This document shows positions 28,785-33,002 of a DNA stretch of 33,002 bases, in pieces (the stretch's first letter is position 1; the number at the start of each line of letters is the position of its first letter). Position numbers and translations under genes: made by a program. Source of the stretch: Nonomuraea longispora (GTDB lineage Bacteria > Actinomycetota > Actinomycetes > Streptosporangiales > Streptosporangiaceae); the NCBI RefSeq assembly GCF_004348345.1, contig NZ_SMJZ01000089.1, positions 1 through 33,002 on the forward strand. Direction: 5' to 3'. Below the pieces are notes generated by a model. That model searched no databases. It had not been told where the DNA came from and worked only from the letters and a program-made list of their open reading frames with translations.

Positions 28785-29295
28785 GGCGGCGCGTACACCG
28801 GGCCGAGGCCCGCAAATGGTCGTGTCACAGCAGGTCGGAGAGCCCGAAGGGGGCCCGGTAGCAATGGAGCAGAATCCAACGAACAGGTCGCCCTTGGCAT
28901 GACTCTGCTAGGCCGTTAGGCACCTACTCTGTAGCCCGCCTGATCACCGGTGATGCCCGGGTTCATAGCGCCACGCCCCTGCCCGGAGCGGTGAGTCACC
29001 CCGGCTGATGGACGCGGCGGCAGCCCGGAGGCCTGGCGCGTCGATTGGACTCTCGGGCTGATGCGTGTACAACGGCGGCATTCCGGCCGACGGAAGACCC
29101 CCGTCGTTCTCACGTCTGCGCACCACATCAAGCCAGATCATCGGTCCGGGCGAAGCCACCGCTTGGAGTGTTGATCGTGCTGGGACTGGCCTCAGGTCTT
29201 CCCTCTCTCGTGGGGTAGGCGTTCGCGGCCACGCACGTGGCTCTTGACAGTAAGTTGTCTCAACCGTGGCGCATCTGCCGCCAAACGGAAGCACG
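28785..29295. other. 511-bp region without a supported gene
   Basis: Short open frames here lack coding-like third-position bias and ribosome sites. Near the 3' end TTGACAGTAAGTTGTC (29244-29259) holds a perfect -35-like TTGACA and the small dyad GACA-N6-TGTC. No suitable -10 box follows at 16-18 bp, so it may be an operator or a decayed promoter. The rest shows nothing I can name. Confidence 0.45.
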
Positions 29296-29301
29296 TAGGC
29301 T
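29296..29301 (+). promoter_or_regulatory. -10 box of the phosphotransferase gene (leaderless)
   Basis: TAGGCT at 29296-29301 is followed by GGCGGG and the ATG at 29308. This TAGGCT-N6-ATG layout is common for leaderless genes in actinomycetes. No clear -35 box is seen. Confidence 0.5.
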
Positions 29302-29307
29302 GGCGGG

Positions 29308-30195
29308 ATGATCTATGTCAAGACGCCCCTTACCCGTGAGATCCGCGAAGCCGTGGCTCTGACCTGGGGTGTCACGGGGGAGAGTGAGCGGTTGCACGGC
29401 GGAGAGGAATCCGCCGCCTACCGCTTCGACGGGCACGTCATCCGCGTCGGCCCGGCGGGTCGCGCCGCCGCCGAGTCGGAGTGGTGCCACGCGATTGCCC
29501 GGCACGCCGCCGCCGGCCTGCTCGAGGCTGTCGCCCCGCTGCCGGCTGCCGGAGGGATGACGGTCATCGTCGTGGACGGCCGCCCGATCTCCTGCTGGCC
29601 GTATGTCGAGGGCTCCTGGCCGGACTCCGACATTCCGGCTCAGCGCGAAGCCGGTGCCCGTCTGCTTGCCAGGCTTCACAGGTCTCTGGCCGACTGCTGC
29701 CCCGGCCCGCGCCCGGTGCCCGCCTTTCAGGAGTCCGGCCTGTACGGCGATCCGCCTCAGGACGCCACCGAGCTGGACGACCCCGACCTGGACCGCTGGC
29801 TGGCCGCCTTCCACGCCGCGTACCCCGTGCGTCACCCTCTGCACGGCGACTACTACACCGGCAACACACTGGCCAGGGACGACGGCCGGATAGTGGCGGT
29901 TCTCGATTGGGACGAGACCTTTGTCGGCGCCCCTGAGCTGGAGCTGGCCGCCGCCGCCCTGGAATGGGGCGACGACCTGGCCGGGCCGAGCGAGGAGTTC
30001 GTGGCTGCTTACCATGAGGAGGGCGGCACGGCAGCCCGCCTGGACGAGGAGTCGCTCGCTCAGCTCGTCAGGCACAAGCTCCGCAGGGAGTATGCCTACT
30101 TCCACAAGGCCGTCCACTCAGGGGTGACACACGACGAGGCGGACGTCGAATACCACCGCGCCCGGGTAGAGCTGTTCCACCGGCTGCGCCCCTGA
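29308..30195 (+). CDS. APH-family phosphotransferase
   Basis: 295 residues with the aminoglycoside phosphotransferase/choline kinase fold. The N-lobe has GGEESAAYRFDGHVIRVGP with the Gly-rich part and a possible ATP-binding strand. The catalytic loop H179-G-D181-YYTGN186 carries the base D181 and Mg ligand N186. D200 in VLDWDE is the second metal ligand. WPYVEGSWPD and the preceding hinge are typical of homoserine kinase-like and antibiotic kinases of this superfamily. The substrate cannot be told; antibiotics, choline or homoserine-like alcohols are possible. It is monocistronic and converges with the truncated kinase and DUF488 genes. Confidence 0.86.
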   Translation: MIYVKTPLTREIREAVALTWGVTGESERLHGGEESAAYRFDGHVIRVGPAGRAAAESEWCHAIARHAAAGLLEAVAPLPAAGGMTVIVVDGRPISCWPYVEGSWPDSDIPAQREAGARLLARLHRSLADCCPGPRPVPAFQESGLYGDPPQDATELDDPDLDRWLAAFHAAYPVRHPLHGDYYTGNTLARDDGRIVAVLDWDETFVGAPELELAAAALEWGDDLAGPSEEFVAAYHEEGGTAARLDEESLAQLVRHKLRREYAYFHKAVHSGVTHDEADVEYHRARVELFHRLRP

Positions 30196-30309
30196 CAGGG
30201 GCTGGCAGAGATCCGGGAGCCCTCGGGCATCGTCATCGGCGTGACGAACGGACTGATCGTCGGCTCCGGGCTGACAAGGACTGACGCCAGCCAGCGCGCT
30301 AGCCTGCAA

Positions 30310-30549
30310 TCAGCGGTAGCCGGTCAGGCCGTCCGCCAATTCTTCTTCGTCGCCGTCGCGGCGCGCGGACAGGGCCTGCTGCAGGGCGAAGGTGGTGCGG
30401 ATGGTGGCGATGCGGGTGGCCATCTTCTTGTCCGACCAGCCGCCGAGCGTGAGTACCCGGCTAAGGAAGTCCTTGCCGTAGCTGGCGCCGATGGCCGCAA
30501 GGTCCTCAGCGGTATCGCCGATCGCGACCTCGTCCCAGTCGATCTTTTC
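30310..30549 (-). pseudogene. C-terminal remnant of a second APH-family kinase
   Basis: The last 79 codons before TGA at 30310 read KIDWDEVAIGDTAEDLAAIG, then ASYGKDFLSRVLTLGGWSD, KKMATRIATIRTTFALQQAL and a final EEELADGLTGYR. IDWDEVxIGDxAEDLAAI is the metal-binding and following helix of APH-type kinases. The catalytic HGD loop and N-lobe are absent. The sequence starts directly after the stop codon of the DUF488 gene with no start codon, so a deletion joined the two. Confidence 0.72.
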
Positions 30550-30554
30550 CCGCT

Positions 30555-30917
30555 TTACGCGGTGAGCATGTCGGCGAGGACGGCGGCCTGGCTGATCTCG
30601 GGCCGCCTGGTCGCGGTGAGCAGGGTGAGAGGCCGGTCCTTGGCGAGTTCGCGCAGGTGGGTGAGGGCCTCGGCGCGTTCCGGGTCTCGCAGCTCGTCGC
30701 GGTAGCGGCGGGCGAACTCCTCGAAGCGGTCGGGGTCGTGGGCGTACCAGGTGCGCAGTTCCGTGGAAGGTGCGACCTGCTTGCACCATTCGTCGAGGTG
30801 GGCCCGGTCCTTGGCCATTCCGCGCGGCCAGACCCGGTCGACCAGGACCCGGGTGCCGTCGTCGCCTGCGGGCTCGTCGTGGACGCGTCGCACGTGGATC
30901 GTGGTCCTCTTCGCCAT
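30555..30917 (-). CDS. DUF488-family protein
   Basis: 120 residues from the ATG at 30917, with GGAGG 5 nt upstream; the ATG at 30920 is too near that site. HVRRVHDEPAGDDGTRVLVD followed by RVWPRGMAKDRAHLDEWCKQ is the family core, in which VDRxWPRGx is invariant. APSTELRTWYAHDPDRFEEF, RRYRDEL and the end LTLLTATRRPEISQAAVL follow. DUF488 proteins are small cytoplasmic proteins of unknown function with a conserved Cys in some members; here a single Cys is in EWCKQVAP. It lies next to the truncated kinase. The biochemical role is not known. Confidence 0.88.
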   Translation of the reverse strand: MAKRTTIHVRRVHDEPAGDDGTRVLVDRVWPRGMAKDRAHLDEWCKQVAPSTELRTWYAHDPDRFEEFARRYRDELRDPERAEALTHLRELAKDRPLTLLTATRRPEISQAAVLADMLTA

Positions 30918-31063
30918 CATCGCCTCCTCTGACACGACGATACGCGCACGCGGACGAGGCGACGTCTGTGGGGTTGCCGCGCGCGGGCGCGGGGGTTAAG
31001 CTCGGACGCTGACTTTACCTAGCACGAGCATTCACAACCCTCCCGATAGGAGTATACCAGCGA

Positions 31064-33002
31064 ATGGCTAATCGTCAAGATGGTCTCGCGCAAGCCCTTG
31101 ACAGCGAGCAGCGTGCCGTGTCGTGGCTGTACGGCCGGCTCGACGTCGCCCGGCAGTGGGCGGAGGAGGCGCTGCGCGCGGCGTACGGCAGGGCGACGGG
31201 CACCCGCCAGGCGATGGTCGAGCGCGAGACGACGGCCTCCGAGCAGGCGCGGCGCCTGGCCCAGCTCAACGCGGTCGAGCGCGGACTGTGTTTCGGCCGG
31301 CTCGACGACGGCTCCGGGCACACCACGTACATCGGCAGGATCGGTCTGCGCGACGAGGGGCACGAGTCGGTGCTGATCGACTGGCGGGCGCCGGCGGCGC
31401 GGCCGTTCTACGTGGCCACGGCCACCGATCCCGGTGGCCTGGTGCGCCGCAGGCACCTGCATCTGAAGGACCGCACGGTGGTCGGTATCGACGACGAGGT
31501 GTTCGACCTGGACGGCATGAGCGACGGTGACCGGCGCGCGCTGGTGGGCGAGGCTGCGCTGCTGGCGGCGTTGCGCCGGGGCAGGACGGGCCGGATGAGC
31601 GACGTGGTGGCCACCATCCAGAGCGAGCAGGACCGGGTGATCCGTTCCTCGCTGCAGGGGGCGCTGGTCGTGCAGGGCGGTCCCGGCACCGGCAAGACGG
31701 TGGCGGCGCTGCACCGGGCGGCGTACCTGCTCTACACCCACCGCGACACGCTGGAGCGGCGCGGGGTGCTCGTGGTGGGCCCCAACCCGATGTTCCTGCG
31801 CTACATCAGCCAGGTGCTGCCGGCGCTGGGGGAGACGCAGGTGGTGATGGCCACGGTCGGGGAGATGTTCCCGGGGGTGCGGGCGAGCGCGGCCGACGCG
31901 CCGGGCGCGGCGGTGGCCAAGGGGGATCCGCGCATGGCCGGGGTGGTGGCCAGGGCGCTGGAGCTGCGCCAGGCGGTGCCGGACGGTGACCTGGTGGTGG
32001 AGCTGGACGGGCTGCGGCTGCGGGTGCCGTACGAGGTGTGCGCGCGGCTGCGCGAGCGGGCGCGGGCGGTGCGGCTGCCGCACAACATGGCGCGCAAGCT
32101 GTACGTGAGCGAGCTGCTGAAGGAGCTGGCCAGGGCAGAGGCGCGGGCGCTGGAGGAGTCGCTGCACATCGAGGAGCTGGAGGTGGACGAGCCTGAGCTG
32201 AACGAGCCGCTCGACCTGGAGGCCGACCTGGACGAGATCGATCTGGAGCTCGCGTCGCGGCGGTTGTGGGGTGAGCCGGAGGTCCGGCGAGCGGTGGACG
32301 CGTTGTGGCCGGAGCTGACGCCGCAGCGGCTGATCGACGAACTGCTGTCGTCGGAGCAGACGCTGCGGTCGGTGGCGCCGCCGGACCTGGACTGGCGGGA
32401 GCTCGTACGCCCGCCCGGATCCGCCTGGACGCCGGGTGACGTGCCGCTGCTGGACGAGGCGGCCGAGCTGCTCGGGGAGGACGACTCGGCGCGGCGCTCG
32501 GCGGCCAGGGAATCCGCGCTGGAGTGGGCCGAGCAGGAGCTCTACGCCCATGAGGTGCTGCAGTCGACCGGGGTGGCCGAGCAGGGCATCTTCGACCGGG
32601 CCGACGTGCTGGCCGAGCGGCACACCGACGACGGCTCGGGCCTGACCACGGCCGACCGGGCGGCGGCCGACCGCTCGTGGGCCTACGGGCACGTGATCGT
32701 GGACGAGGCGCAGGAGCTGTCGCCGATGGCCTGGCGGATGGTGATGCGGCGGGTGCCGGCCAAGTCGCTGACCGTGGTGGGCGATCTGGCGCAGACGGGG
32801 TCGGCGGCGGGGGCGCGCTCGTGGGGCGAGGTGCTGGACCCCTATCTGGAGGGCCGCTGGCGCGTGGAGCGGTTGCTGGTGAACTACCGTACGCCGGTGG
32901 AGATCATGCGGGTGGCGGCGGACGTGCTGCGGGCGTTCGCGCCAGAGCAGGAGCCGCCGGAGTCGGTGCGGTCGGGCGGGGCGCGGCCGCGGGCGGTGCG
33001 CC
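31064..33002 (+). CDS. helD: HelD-type RNA polymerase recycling ATPase (3' partial)
   Basis: The frame from the ATG at 31064 stays open to the right edge, giving 646 residues, so about 80-100 are missing. Actinobacterial HelD proteins are UvrD-like SF1 ATPases that clear stalled or rifamycin-blocked RNA polymerase. An N-terminal antiparallel coiled coil (about 1-70; SWLYGRLDVARQWAEEALRA and ERETTASEQARRLAQLNAVE) would enter the secondary channel. YIGRIGLRDEGHESVLIDWR, then APAARPFYVAT, is the class II HelD signature. Walker A GGPGTGKT is at 205-212, Walker B VDEAQE at 546-551 and GDLAQTGS a little later; VNYRTPVEIM is near the end. The acidic insert (about 360-400) belongs to the polymerase-contacting loop. 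AGGAG is 11 nt upstream. Rifamycin control of the gene is not evident. Confidence 0.9.
   Translation, partial: MANRQDGLAQALDSEQRAVSWLYGRLDVARQWAEEALRAAYGRATGTRQAMVERETTASEQARRLAQLNAVERGLCFGRLDDGSGHTTYIGRIGLRDEGHESVLIDWRAPAARPFYVATATDPGGLVRRRHLHLKDRTVVGIDDEVFDLDGMSDGDRRALVGEAALLAALRRGRTGRMSDVVATIQSEQDRVIRSSLQGALVVQGGPGTGKTVAALHRAAYLLYTHRDTLERRGVLVVGPNPMFLRYISQVLPALGETQVVMATVGEMFPGVRASAADAPGAAVAKGDPRMAGVVARALELRQAVPDGDLVVELDGLRLRVPYEVCARLRERARAVRLPHNMARKLYVSELLKELARAEARALEESLHIEELEVDEPELNEPLDLEADLDEIDLELASRRLWGEPEVRRAVDALWPELTPQRLIDELLSSEQTLRSVAPPDLDWRELVRPPGSAWTPGDVPLLDEAAELLGEDDSARRSAARESALEWAEQELYAHEVLQSTGVAEQGIFDRADVLAERHTDDGSGLTTADRAAADRSWAYGHVIVDEAQELSPMAWRMVMRRVPAKSLTVVGDLAQTGSAAGARSWGEVLDPYLEGRWRVERLLVNYRTPVEIMRVAADVLRAFAPEQEPPESVRSGGARPRAVR

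Noticed and set aside
29244..29272. TTGACA at 29244 as the -35 box of the phosphotransferase gene
   Set aside because: No -10 box at the right distance, and the TAGGCT box next to the ATG is about 46 bp downstream.
31019..32692. A 557-codon open frame on the minus strand opposite HelD
   Set aside because: Its product is a His/Arg/Pro/Gln-rich string with no domain, typical of the antisense frame of a GC-rich gene. The plus frame has Walker motifs and HelD signatures throughout.
1..33002. CRISPR arrays, tRNA and rRNA genes
   Set aside because: No regularly spaced repeats beyond the short tandem copies reported, and no tRNA-like or rRNA-like sequence was seen. The GGTTTGAACC at 18502-18511 recalls a tRNA T-arm, but no acceptor or anticodon arm surrounds it.

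Overview
The window is high-GC DNA with strong G/C bias at third codon positions. Actinomycete hallmarks are an ECF41-type sigma factor beside a carboxymuconolactone decarboxylase-like gene, a second clpP pair, an actinobacterial class II HelD, many divergent TetR/MarR/ArsR regulator-target pairs, and several apparently leaderless genes whose -10 box lies about 7-8 nt before the start codon. A filamentous actinomycete, perhaps of the Streptosporangiaceae, is likely; this is inferred from gene style, not from a marker gene.

Layout. 1-4600: the tail of a membrane protein, a DUF2268-type metallopeptidase behind a MerR-type promoter, a two-component system, and a tandem clpP pair. 4600-8400: a TSUP permease, a DeoR regulator-MFS transporter operon, and a divergent WYL regulator. 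8400-11000: a scar made of two unrelated gene fragments, a small HTH protein, an ArsR-SRPBCC operon divergent from a VOC protein, and a metal-site ArsR with no target beside it. 11000-14000: a PaaK-like adenylate-forming enzyme, a decayed CPBP protease and an anchored exported protein. 14200-18400: two divergent TetR-enzyme pairs, one with a glycoside hydrolase family 1 (GH1) protein whose sugar site is remodelled, the other with a Tet(X)-like flavin monooxygenase; an IS630 transposase scar lies between them. 18400-21100: a decayed DoxX-like gene, the ECF41 sigma/CMD operon with its probable own promoter, and a MarR regulator. 21100-25600: a haloalkane dehalogenase-quinone oxidoreductase-MarR operon, a broken cupin, a RibD_C/DHFR-like reductase and an SDR. 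25650-28800: a PadR-regulated ABC exporter. 29300-33002: an aminoglycoside phosphotransferase (APH)-family kinase, the tail of a second one, a DUF488 protein, and a HelD-type RNA polymerase recycling helicase cut by the window end.

Together this is an accessory region of small, self-regulated detoxification or resistance modules, most of them a regulator next to its target with a visible operator in between. They are mixed with at least six gene remnants, so the region has been gaining and losing genes. The most notable points are the GH1 protein that keeps both catalytic glutamates but has lost nearly every glycone-binding residue, the Tet(X)-like/TetR pair, the MerR-type promoter with no MerR gene in sight, the ECF41 promoter match, and the haloalkane dehalogenase operon. 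I did not find a clearly new multi-gene system.
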